A program made the translations under genes and the position numbers. Shown in pieces: positions 56,201-63,705 of a DNA stretch of 64,000 nucleotides. Numbering within the stretch: the first letter of the stretch is position 1; every line of letters begins with the position of its first letter. The notes beneath the pieces were generated by a model that made no database searches, was not told where the DNA came from, and saw nothing but the letters and a program-made list of their open reading frames with translations. Source of the stretch: Gynuella sp050296195 (lineage in GTDB: Bacteria; Pseudomonadota; Gammaproteobacteria; Pseudomonadales; Natronospirillaceae); assembly GCF_050296195.1 (NCBI RefSeq), contig NZ_JBNKRB010000062.1, one strand, 5' to 3'.

Positions 56201-56828
56201 CTGGCGCCATCCAACCAACGGCATAACCGCCACTGATGGCTTTAACATCAACGGCACTCTCAGGCCGATAGGCCCCACCCTGATTTTCAGGAGTGGTATC
56301 ACTAAAGCCGTTAACATCAAAATTTTCTGCCTCGACCCGATCAGGGATTGAGGGGAAATACATTTGGTAGGCATTTTCTGCGGAACTTGGGCATATGCCA
56401 TCCGGCTGATCAGTATCACCACCGTCATCAGGCGGCGTAGAACCACCACCATTTATCTCCAGGGACACTATTTCGGCCCGATAGTCAGGACCATTTATGT
56501 TGGCACAGAAACCAAAGGACACGCTGCCACCGGGAATAATAGTTGAATTATGGTCGACCGGAGTGACAGTATTTTCACTATGTATGCCGTTCCAGAGTGA
56601 AACCAGCGATGAATCCTTAAAATCCATCGTCACACTCCAATCGGTAATATCTGCGGCCCCATTATTTGTTATGGCAACGTTGGCACAATAACCGCTGCCC
56701 CAATCATTCTGAACCGTCAGAACAGCTTCCCCAGCTCCAGACACTTCCGCGACTGAAAAAACTGTAACAACCGACATTATTGTTAAACCGATACCTCTCA
56801 AAATACTTTTTATTTTAGTAACCATCAC
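53220..56828 (-). CDS. Secreted multidomain glycanase CBM2-CBM6-GH59
   Basis: A 1202-residue exported enzyme. After a signal peptide (cleavage near residue 32) follow a CBM2 (about 35-130; VQNDWGSGYCANVAITNNG, NTVTPVDHNSTI), a linker, a CBM6 (about 160-300; RVEAENFD... DLDWIHIGPY), and a GH59 galactocerebrosidase-like catalytic domain (about 335-830). In it, KIEMGNDRNNSTGPD, VNPGINERGPDLNW (acid/base Glu) and ISDEAGTGSF (nucleophile region) are conserved with GALC. C-terminally lie a laminin-G-like lectin domain (860-1060) and a last beta domain (about 1065-1202). GH59 members cleave beta-galactosides; the polymer target here is probably a beta-galactan (inference). The second ATG, one codon later, is equally plausible. 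Confidence 0.88.
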   Translation of the reverse strand: MMVTKIKSILRGIGLTIMSVVTVFSVAEVSGAGEAVLTVQNDWGSGYCANVAITNNGAADITDWSVTMDFKDSSLVSLWNGIHSENTVTPVDHNSTIIPGGSVSFGFCANINGPDYRAEIVSLEINGGGSTPPDDGGDTDQPDGICPSSAENAYQMYFPSIPDRVEAENFDVNGFSDTTPENQGGAYRPESAVDVKAISGGYAVGWMAPDEWLEYTIYVAYESDYEVTIRSGAVGTGSTLSLSQCGNSLIDTFSVPSVSAWGQFKTVSAGKIHLKPGMQKFRVTVGNYLDLDWIHIGPYDGDPDTGTVPEPVACTNTGNSGSATSITVDGNQVRSGNVNGLTFKGFGVLSANGTSALLMDYKSQHPEKYAELLKILFGGPNPIMTHVKIEMGNDRNNSTGPDPATMRTANESANVRRAPGFQLAADARKLNPNLKVSILRWNAPGWVTNNDQVYVWFKNTILAAYREYGYMVDYVNPGINERGPDLNWTKQYASRIKSDSTGFQNNTERDLYNRIKVVISDEAGTGSFGGAMVSDASLRNAAPVAAYHYNTDDDRAGNFTRLAEQYDLEVWNSEAQATFSNTAFRPNNNVRDPSVSGTGIGGVNGPLEMGNTVIKGFHKSRRTHFIYQPAIGSFYEGGQYAFKELLSARDPWSGWIHYDAGLQVLRHFSWFANAGWENGSNSAGIWRVIPESSYTGATGTNPVNGRNGSPSYMTLAAPDKKDFSTVFVNDSEYTKTYRLKVNNMGFSEQPALETWGTRAADSGEAFNSHYMQYQCNLSADSSGAYNISVKPYSVLTVTSLENISDPAFHTPLPVEGERTVLDTDETGAEQDTNNDILYVDDFDYSSQTVPVFDDGGEIAGTEPYVAAFGGSKSVMPRYFSDRNGAFEAYLPDGSNNYVLRQQLDRSIMGLGGTWNNGSPITGVGDSRWLNYKASVDVAFENSTSQINSNYAGIGARQQGGGNSHFSEGTPYILKILYDGNWLFQVDAVTVASGNVVTGAGGIRINGFDTSLYTWHNLALQVVNNRVTAYLDNVKLAEYSDSNPRLSGRVNILSGYYHTRFDNLKVEKVSGYPPYYSELLDNMEMYDLQSNPDEKLIYGGNWSHANGKSMYNYQRSLSTSQGGGATLEYTFDGTGVDILGPNNGSAVLEVTVDGQVVNGSAGTSASNEFYQTYTLRELSPGVHTVKFRVLSGTLVVDAVAVVK

Positions 56829-57029
56829 AACCCTCCAGCACTTTTGGTACGCTTGTCACCGATGCTGTCAAATGCACTAGGTTAGTAGTGATGCATGAGT
56901 GTTCCTTCTCGGTATTTGGTTCAAAAAAATCTGTAAAACCAGAGAATCAGGCGACAGCAGAGGCTTGGAGCAGCTATTAGAAAGATCAGAGTGACCATCA
57001 GAAAGATTGCTTCAGCAAAGGTTATGACA

Positions 57030-58154
57030 TCAACCACCACTGATTTTTCGCAACATAGATTCCAGTGGTCCGCGACTGAAGATCCTTGCATATACTCCTA
57101 CGACAAACATAACACCAATAGCAAGGACTAAGGCAACCCCCAAAAGGCTGGCCTGGCCAAAGTAACCAAACCAACTCATACCATACGCGGCAAATAGAAA
57201 GCCCGCGAAAACGCCCTGCAATACATAGCTAGACAACGAGTTTCTTCCAGCTTGCACAAATATGTCCGGTATGTTCACCCTACGCCCTAAACACACCAGA
57301 CCATACAAATAGACAGCTGACAGAGCGGGCGCACCAACCGCAACGCCCATAAAACCCAACAACACGAATAAATCAAAACTGTCAGGCACAACATGGCCTA
57401 CCGCCATGGCATAAAACAAGTTAAGTGGCATACCAATGGCCAGAAGTACTGGCACCTTGCGCTGCAACGTCACAAAACTACGACTGTTTGGTTCGAAAAA
57501 ATTGCTTTTACCCGCGGCCAGACCGGCGGTGAAACCTGCCAATACAATTGGTCCTTGCAAAATCACCAGTAAAACAAAGGTGTAAGGCCAATCATTCAAA
57601 CGGGCCAACGTCCCTTCAAGATAACCGCTGCCCAAGCTGTAGTGGCTGGTCATCATCAACTCAGGATCTGTTGGATCACCGATCCATATCAGACCCAGTC
57701 CTGCCATAAACACCATGCTCACTGGCAACATTGAAACCGCAATAATCATGAGCTTTTTAGGTGACGCATCCCGTACAAACCATAAGGCGGCACCAGCCAG
57801 CGCATACAACACCAGAATATCGCCACTGAATACGAGGGTGGCATGCAATATACCGAAAATGAACAAACCAAACATACGTCGCCAATAACGATGATGGAAC
57901 GCATATCCTTTTTGTTGCGCAGACTTTTGCTGAACAGTGACTCCCCAACCAAAAATAAAAGAAAATAAGATAAAGAACTTCAACTGAAAGAAAGCTTCGG
58001 TAACAAAGACAGCGAGTTTATCTATACCAGCTTCCGGTAATGCCATAACCGCTTGTGACGGAAGCGCCATAAATGGCACATTTACCACACAAATACCGAT
58101 CAATGCGGCCATACGAATGACATCCACCTCATGAGTTCGACTGATTGCCATCAC
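57030..58154 (-). CDS. DUF418/YeiB family membrane protein
   Basis: A 374-residue protein with about ten transmembrane helices. N-terminal EVDVIRMAALIGICVVN, then FSFIFGWGVTVQQ and the C-terminal DUF418 signature GRNSLSSYVLQGVFAG near 302 with SRGPLESMLRK at the end are the family landmarks. Heptahelical YeiB-like proteins are related to membrane acyltransferases, but their activity is unproven. It lies alone between the GH59 gene and the AraC regulator gene. No partner is obvious. Confidence 0.88.
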   Translation of the reverse strand: MMAISRTHEVDVIRMAALIGICVVNVPFMALPSQAVMALPEAGIDKLAVFVTEAFFQLKFFILFSFIFGWGVTVQQKSAQQKGYAFHHRYWRRMFGLFIFGILHATLVFSGDILVLYALAGAALWFVRDASPKKLMIIAVSMLPVSMVFMAGLGLIWIGDPTDPELMMTSHYSLGSGYLEGTLARLNDWPYTFVLLVILQGPIVLAGFTAGLAAGKSNFFEPNSRSFVTLQRKVPVLLAIGMPLNLFYAMAVGHVVPDSFDLFVLLGFMGVAVGAPALSAVYLYGLVCLGRRVNIPDIFVQAGRNSLSSYVLQGVFAGFLFAAYGMSWFGYFGQASLLGVALVLAIGVMFVVGVYARIFSRGPLESMLRKISGG

Positions 58155-58253
58155 TTTTCCTTAAATAATCTTAATAATTGGCAACAGTATGATCATAGAC
58201 AGAAGAAATTAAGTGTCCGAGACTGCTCATCGACCTGAGAAAATGTCGCAGTA

Positions 58254-59156
58254 TTATTCCAAAATAGGAATCTGGAAAGCGAAAATCCCGCCTTCTTCCT
58301 CACTCCCTCCCAGAACCTGCTCTACCAGAAGTCCATTTGCAACAACCTCCAGTCCACGCTGATCAGCAATCTGAAATAACCCATCCAAGGCAGCCAGATA
58401 TGCAGCAGGAGTCGCAATTAATACCTCACAGCACAGGTAGTGACCTTCTGAAAGAACCAAGTCATGTTCACCCACATCACACGACCAATCACAAACCGTT
58501 GCTTGTATTTGCTGCCAGGACCGGTTCAACTGAGCAATAGGTGTAAGCACCATAAGATTGCCAATATCATCTCCATACCGATCATAGAGATCATCCCAAT
58601 CGGCACTTTTTACGCGAACGGTTTTGGCTGTCCGTCTGGGCAACCAGATCAACTCAGCGGGAATGGTTTCGGCGAGCCGCTCCTCAACAGCAGAACTATC
58701 GGAACACTCACTGGGATGTGCCAGCTTCATCAATAACTCACCGGTTTCGCGCGGTGTGCCATCAATCGCCAGGTTCTGAATGACCTTTGCTGTAACACCC
58801 AGCTGTCGTTTAAGCGCCTTACCCATTGCCTGAGACGACGAAAAACCACAATAGTGTGCGACTTCCGTAATGCTCAGGCGTTGGTTATCCAGTAAATAAT
58901 GAGCCGCTTTTTGCAGACGCAAACGACTGAGATAATGGCCAGGAGTTTCATTAAATAACGCTTTAAACTGGCGATGGAAATGTGCGGGCGAAATCGCACA
59001 TTGGCTGGCGATTTGTTCCCAGGTCCAGCTTTTCTCCAATTGCTCACGCATCATAACCAACGCACTGGAAAAACGCTTTTTCAAATGCGCTGGTAATGGC
59101 GCTAACAACACAACCTCTGGAACCAGAACATGGTGAGCACTATCTTTTTCTGTCAT
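58254..59156 (-). CDS. AraC regulator with GyrI-like effector domain
   Basis: A 300-residue regulator with the DNA-binding domain first (about 25-135; SCAISPAHFHRQFKALFNETP, ITEVAHYCGFSSSQAMGKALKRQ), followed by a GyrI/BmrR-like small-molecule domain (150-300). This order is typical of the Rob/TetD type, which controls drug or stress genes. It is on the same strand as the DUF418 gene, 100 bp away, and may regulate it (inference). Confidence 0.9.
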   Translation of the reverse strand: MTEKDSAHHVLVPEVVLLAPLPAHLKKRFSSALVMMREQLEKSWTWEQIASQCAISPAHFHRQFKALFNETPGHYLSRLRLQKAAHYLLDNQRLSITEVAHYCGFSSSQAMGKALKRQLGVTAKVIQNLAIDGTPRETGELLMKLAHPSECSDSSAVEERLAETIPAELIWLPRRTAKTVRVKSADWDDLYDRYGDDIGNLMVLTPIAQLNRSWQQIQATVCDWSCDVGEHDLVLSEGHYLCCEVLIATPAAYLAALDGLFQIADQRGLEVVANGLLVEQVLGGSEEEGGIFAFQIPILE

Positions 59157-59522
59157 CTCATAAAACGCAAGGCGATACCAAGCAATATTTTATGATAGTC
59201 CCGTGGTGCAAACCAGAGCTCTCTGAAGATCTGTAGCGATATCTTGGCGGTATATGAATTGGAGTGTGATTTCGAAGTAGATGCTAACAAGCGCTTGCTG
59301 ATAGAACTGACTGACGCGGTTTAGATGACACAAAATTTTAAATACGGGCGCATCCAGTATCTGACCTTTAGTAACCACAGACTAAAGAAGAAACCCAATG
59401 ATCTGAGGCTATATCTATCAAACCTCCGTTAGCACTTCAATTGTAGGAACAACCTTTCCATTTTTAACGTTCCCGGCTGGGGTTGTTGGTATAAAGGAAT
59501 CACTTGAATTATTTCGTTCCCT
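59157..59522. other. Boundary region at the left end of the Rhs cassette area
   Basis: No gene is seen. Near 59466-59492 it contains a G+C-rich motif (CCGGCTGGGGTTGTTGG) recurring in similar form at 60424-60452, downstream of another cassette. This suggests a recurring cassette-end structure. Confidence 0.45.
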
Positions 59523-59795
59523 TTATCTGATCTTCCTCGCTTTAAAAAACAGATATATTCCAGCTAGGATTGCACCTGAGTAAAAAGTGGTAAAACCACC
59601 CAATAGTTTCATTTTCCCGAGCACTAACACATCGTAGTTTATAAAAATTGCTTGTATTGGAGACCACAGAACAATCATCAAGTAATTTGGGTATAGTGCT
59701 CCTGAAGCCATGGTGCCATATACAGCCCAGATGGCTAAGAATATGCTACCCACGGTATAACAAACAAGAAGTCTGGGTATCAGTCGCAGTTTCAT
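59523..59795 (-). CDS. Small integral membrane protein, possible immunity protein
   Basis: A 90-residue hydrophobic protein with three predicted transmembrane helices (about 9-31, 38-55, 68-84) and a basic C-terminus. No family is recognised. It begins 22 bp after the stop of a short residual reading frame that looks like the tail of a Rhs-type tip (59818-59928). Its position, downstream of a toxin-tip remnant in the same orientation as the other cassettes, suggests an immunity function, but this is inference from context. Confidence 0.6.
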   Translation of the reverse strand: MKLRLIPRLLVCYTVGSIFLAIWAVYGTMASGALYPNYLMIVLWSPIQAIFINYDVLVLGKMKLLGGFTTFYSGAILAGIYLFFKARKIR

Positions 59796-59817
59796 TTATA
59801 ACTCACTATATATCCTC

Positions 59818-59928
59818 TTACTGCATATCGCATTCACATCTACATATTCTTGAACCCGGAGAGCCTGGACTGCCATCATCAAGTGGGGCATATACGCCGA
59901 CATGGCCACCGGCACCATTTGGACCTCG
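59818..59928 (-). pseudogene. Tail of a further Rhs-type tip, truncated
   Basis: On the minus strand a 36-codon frame reads GPNGAGGHVGVYAPLDDGSP then ends CRCECDMQ with a TAA. It is preceded by an in-frame TAG and decayed text. Gly/Pro-rich phrasing and placement directly upstream of a small membrane protein gene suggest the 3' end of an eroded cassette. No Rhs core motif remains, so this is weakly supported. Confidence 0.4.
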
Positions 59929-59950
59929 CTAGCGTCCAGTGCTTCACTAT

Positions 59951-60356
59951 GAGGATTCAAGGTTCCCACCTAGCCTCAAGAAAACAGAAAAGTTGTAGGC
60001 TCCTAAACCACCCTGGTCTACCGGATCAATACAAGCATCATACGCAAACCACACCCACAACTGAACCCACTCCCCAAACGGTCGATTCAAGATGCCAGCA
60101 ACTGGAGCGGATCAGTCGGCAATTAACGGAGGTCTTGGCCACGCTTGAAGGGTGAAGCAAGCATGTCTCGCTAAGGGCTGAACGACCGGCCATGGAAGGC
60201 TCGGTCCGACGCTTCGGGGCTGGAATATACCACCATGGATGGTATGAGTTCGGTCATAGGCATGTGATTACCCGGACCATCATCGACACCGATGAGGAAC
60301 ACAGCGCTCAGGTCGCGCGGTTGGTTTCCGGGGTAGTCGGATTGATCGAACATTAG
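59951..60356 (+). other. Two short plus-strand frames, doubtful genes
   Basis: A 67-codon frame (59951-60155; C-terminus LERISRQLTEVLATLEG) is followed by a 54-codon frame from an ATG at 60192 (MEGSVRRFGAGIYHHGWYEF at its start, ending at 60356) with AAGGGC about 16 bp upstream. The second has coding-like composition, with a G+C content above its surroundings. Neither resembles a known family. They run against the orientation of all Rhs material here and may be fragments of an inserted element. Confidence 0.3.
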
Positions 60357-60424
60357 TTGAATCGTGTGTATGGGGAGGTCAAAGCGGTTCGAGGCTGGCG
60401 GTAGCGGGTTCGGCCGTTAGACAG

Positions 60425-60446
60425 AACAGCCCCGGTTGGGGCTGTT
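60425..60446 (-). terminator. Hairpin closing the ankyrin cassette
   Basis: AACAGCCCC pairs perfectly with GGGGCTGTT around a 4-nt loop, 77 bp past the ankyrin gene stop on the minus strand. It resembles the G+C-rich motif near 59466-59492. Confidence 0.6.
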
Positions 60447-60522
60447 GGTGTGGGTGGAACGAGTAGTAACTGCTCGGTATATTGCATCTTTTTTCAGATT
60501 GCTGTAGTCCCTCAGAAATTAA

Positions 60523-60900
60523 TTACAGCCTCTTTAATAGCTGTAATATTTGCTTACTATTATCAGAACCTAGTGCACTATCAAAAGCTGTATCACCATA
60601 ATCATTTTGTAGATGAGGATCGGCACCAAGCTGTAATAAATAGGTTACCACTTCAACATTCCCCGCTAATATGGCGCTGTGTAGTACAGTATTTCCGATA
60701 TCACCTCTTAACGTATTCACACATTCCTGGCCCATATACTTAATCATGACCTTTAGATCATCTAAATTTCCCAAGTATGCGGCTACATGAGCTGGTGTAT
60801 CTTTATCGTAGCGACCAGTTTGAGAAAATGTTTCTAACTCCACTGTTTCAAAACTAGCCATATCACTATATTTTTTTAAGAGTTTTTCTAGTAAATCCAC
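60523..60900 (-). CDS. Ankyrin-repeat protein, probable immunity protein of Rhs cassette
   Basis: Starting at a GTG (60900) directly behind a strong AAGGAGC, it encodes 125 residues. An ATG 12 codons upstream would start inside the tip gene and has no such site. Three ankyrin repeats are visible: DTPAHVAAYLGNLDDLKVMI, GNTVLHSAILAGNVEVVTYL and DYGDTAFDSALGSDNSKQIL. The gene starts 10 bp after the stop of the Rhs tip, which is the classical position for a cognate immunity gene. The toxin partner is the 60911-61984 fragment, so neutralisation of that tip is inferred. Confidence 0.75.
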   Translation of the reverse strand: MDLLEKLLKKYSDMASFETVELETFSQTGRYDKDTPAHVAAYLGNLDDLKVMIKYMGQECVNTLRGDIGNTVLHSAILAGNVEVVTYLLQLGADPHLQNDYGDTAFDSALGSDNSKQILQLLKRL

Positions 60901-60910
60901 TTTCCGCTCC

Positions 60911-61984
60911 TTAAAAGTCGTAATCACCACAGACATTTTTTAATTCATCTTCCCATTCCTTGATATCTTTTCGCATTTGTTGAATTTCATAATAGTACCT
61001 TCCTCTGGGAGATTTTTGATGATGCCAATTCCGATCCCAAGCTTCTTTTTTATTCGCCAACTCCTTATAAAACTCAATACGGTTTTTTAAGTCTCTGCAA
61101 GGATCTCCAGTTCTTAAATAACCATTAGCTTGAAATTCTTTGTATGCGCGGTGCTCAACGTTTCTTTTTTCTTTATCACTTGCGTAATTCTGATCAGCTA
61201 TCGTCAAATATTCAGGAGCCCCATTTGAAGCAGACGATGAATTGTTGTGATGCTGATTAATCGGCAACTTATTCTGATCAAAATACAAATCATACTGACT
61301 GCCATAACCACTGATACCACCATGTCCACCATTGGCAGCTGCACCGCCGGTCATGATGTCATAATAAGTGGCGGTGGCCTGCCCCAATGCACCTCTTAAA
61401 CCATTTGGATCCACATAACTGAGCGGATTGCCACCGACGTATCCGTATGTGTTGAGTCCACCACCGAGCCCGATCGGATCACTCTGCACATACCGCCCAA
61501 TACTCGGATCGTAGGTTCTGTTCTAGTTATCACTGTACCCCATCTCTGGATCTCGCATTTGCCCAGGGAAGCCTTTCAACTGAGTAATCCCATCGGCGAT
61601 CTCTTCACTCACCTCCCCGAAACAGCGTGGTCTGCACCTCCCACACTTTCACTTGGCTTTGATCTGTCAGGATCCTCGGCATACCCAGATGATCATTGTG
61701 CACGTAATACAGACGATTGCCACTGACTTTCATGGCGATGGCCTGCTCTCCCAGGTACAGATATTCACGGATCGGAGTCCCGTTTTCGTCGGTCTCAGCG
61801 ATCAGGTGACCGGCTAAATCATAGTGGTACAACACGGTGCTGAGTCCGGTACCGGTGCTGTCTTTCAGGATTTTGCGGAGACGCTGACCCTATGGATTAT
61901 AGGTGTTGTCGGCCTGCACGCCGGTATTACTGTTGTCGATGTGCTGAATAAGAGAGAGGACATCCCCGGCTCGGGGCCGTTGAG
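60911..61984 (-). pseudogene. Broken Rhs core 3' end with toxin tip
   Basis: On the minus strand the frame shows Rhs/YD-repeat text (YHYDLAGHLIAETDENGT, YLYLGEQAIAMKVSGN, HNDHLGMPRILTDQ). A TAG at 61890-61892 lies where TYNPYGQRL is expected, an extra base near 61620 shifts the frame inside VQTTLF-RGGE, and a second TAG at 61523-61525 replaces the tryptophan of DNWNRTYDP. The last 192 codons (60911-61489) are intact: VQSDPIGLGGGLNTYGYVGG, then a variable tip of about 145 residues ending DIKEWEDELKNVCGDYDF. The tip is Lys/Glu/Tyr-rich and is not recognised. A displaced, non-functional rhs C-terminus retained with its immunity gene is the likely status. Confidence 0.8.
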
Positions 61985-62017
61985 GTGGGTGTACAGGGAA
62001 TTTCATTTGGTTGTATA

Positions 62018-62985
62018 TCAGCGCAACAAAAAAACGATAATTGCAAATATAGTCGGCGATAAAAGAACAATTCCAACAAAAAAAGTGACTCTAAATACCT
62101 GGAAAAAATCAGGCCGAGATTTTATTTTGCTGATAGGCGAAGACGCTAATATTAATGCACAAGATGAAAACCCTAATGATAGAAGGCCTGAATACCCAAA
62201 ATTCGCATCCAAAAGAATCTTCGATATCGAAAAGCCATATAAATCAATAGCATTGAATACAGCCCAGCCTGAAATAGCTATTCCTATCCAGGCTCCTATC
62301 AATAAAGTAAATGCAACTATTAATGCTCCGATATTAGCCAGTTTTAAAAAGAAATAATTCATGGTGAGTTTTTTTGACATGAGTTCCAGCATTCCATAAT
62401 TGTTTCTTCTACCCATGTACCACAGTTCTGGCCAGCAAAAAAAGTAAGGCTCACTTAAGGACCTTGGAGATAGTTTTTTCTCTATGCACTGACTAAAGGA
62501 AGCTGAGTCACAATCTCGCTCAGGAACGTCCGAACACGACGACCCTGACAAATCACCAGAATCATCCTTAATTTCACTCGTTTCACTATATAGCGACGGA
62601 CCACTTCCAGAAGAATGTTTACCACCACAAACTCCGTTCGTACAAAGGAATGTGTGTGGTATACCCTTGTAATGATTACAAATAGAGACCAGACCGAAGG
62701 GATCGATAAAACTCAGCGGATTCCCACCGACATACGCATATGTATTCAACCCACCATTCAACCCTATCGGATCACTCTGCACATAACGCCCAATACTCGG
62801 ATCATACATCCGGTTCCAGTTATCACTATAGCCCGTTTCTGGGTCTCGCATTTGCCCAGGAAAGCCTTTCAGGTTGGCGATGCCAGTTGCGATTTCTTCG
62901 GATATTTCCCCGAACGGAGTGACCTGCACTTCCCACACTTTCGGCAGGGTTTGATCTGTCAGGATCCTCGGCGTCCCCAAATAAT
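62018..62985 (-). CDS. Rhs C-terminal fragment with unknown cysteine-rich, multi-TM tip
   Basis: A 320-codon frame starts within the Rhs core (GTPRILTDQTLPKVWEVQVT; the real gene start is lost at about 62985) and runs through DNWNRMYDPSIGRYVQSDPI and the DPFGL hinge. Beyond the hinge is a tip that first has a cysteine-rich stretch (ICNHYKGIPHTFLCTNGVCGG, DVPERDCDSASFSQCIEKK) and then about 110 residues with three to four transmembrane helices from residue 208 to the end. There is no separate immunity gene behind it. Either the membrane part is the immunity protein fused in frame to the tip, or the toxin itself is a membrane-active one. An internal ATG (MSKKLTMNYF) preceded by GGAA would allow separate translation. 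Confidence 0.7.
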
Positions 62986-63009
62986 TGCGTCCCCTTTATC
63001 CTATTCGAA

Positions 63010-63495
63010 TTAACTAACCATAGACTCTGACCATATCTCTCGATACCTATTGACGGCGATCTTAGCTACATATATTAACCCTATAACAGATAACATGGAC
63101 GATAAAAAACCAGGATAAACATCCTTTCTTTTCCAATATTTATCCCGACATGCCCAAAGATTACCTTTCTTCGCTGCGTACAGTACACAAAGATATCCAT
63201 ATTTTTTAAATTGTTTTTTCTTCATTCGCTGTCGGCCATATGTATATAACGCCGGAGCATAGCCCTTGATTGCTAGACTTTTGATCTCTGATAGGGCCGC
63301 ACGGTTGCCTTCGATAAATTTGATTTTGCATATCATAAATTCAAATTCTGGGTTCTTCTGTGCAAATCCATATACTCTACATGCTTCTGCTGGGTCACTT
63401 TCTTCAGCATATAAATACCATCCCAGATATCTAATAACAGAGACATTTCCATTCTCAGCTAAATTGTAAAAACTATCTTTTGTAGATTTATCCAT
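63010..63495 (-). CDS. Sel1-like protein with C-terminal TM, probable immunity protein
   Basis: A 161-residue protein whose first 120 residues form helix pairs with Sel1/TPR-like phrasing (AENGNVSVIRYLGWYLY, NRAALSEIKSLAIKGYAPAL, RMKKKQFKKYGYLCVLYAAK), followed by a hydrophobic helix at about 133-148. Sel1-repeat proteins are frequent immunity partners of Rhs and CDI toxins. It lies 12 bp downstream of the small Pro-rich frame and 200 bp from the broken Rhs end, same strand. Cognate status is inferred. Confidence 0.65.
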   Translation of the reverse strand: MDKSTKDSFYNLAENGNVSVIRYLGWYLYAEESDPAEACRVYGFAQKNPEFEFMICKIKFIEGNRAALSEIKSLAIKGYAPALYTYGRQRMKKKQFKKYGYLCVLYAAKKGNLWACRDKYWKRKDVYPGFLSSMLSVIGLIYVAKIAVNRYREIWSESMVS

Positions 63496-63507
63496 AACTA
63501 TTATATC

Positions 63508-63705
63508 TCAAGAAAGTGGGCATTCAGGTGGAGGCGTATCTATACACCCAGGCAAACTAGGGTCAATTAAACAAGGGCTGATGATCGGAAAAAATCTAAA
63601 TGGTAATTTTTTAGGTAACCTTTTCTTCTTGTCTCGATATCGATCTTCATCTTTATATATTTCTTCTGGTTTGGGCTGAGGTGGTCTTTTATTTTTAATA
63701 ATCAT
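63508..63705 (-). CDS. Short Pro/Lys-rich frame after the Rhs end
   Basis: 65 residues: a Pro/Lys/Asp-rich opening (NKRPPQPKPEEIYKDEDRYR) and a Cys/Pro-rich tail (SPCLIDPSLPGCIDTPPPEC). Its ATG overlaps the stop of the Rhs remnant by 11 bp. It is probably the separated rest of a Rhs tip rather than an independent gene, since a shift of frame by one would join the two. No family recognised. Confidence 0.45.
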   Translation of the reverse strand: MIIKNKRPPQPKPEEIYKDEDRYRDKKKRLPKKLPFRFFPIISPCLIDPSLPGCIDTPPPECPLS

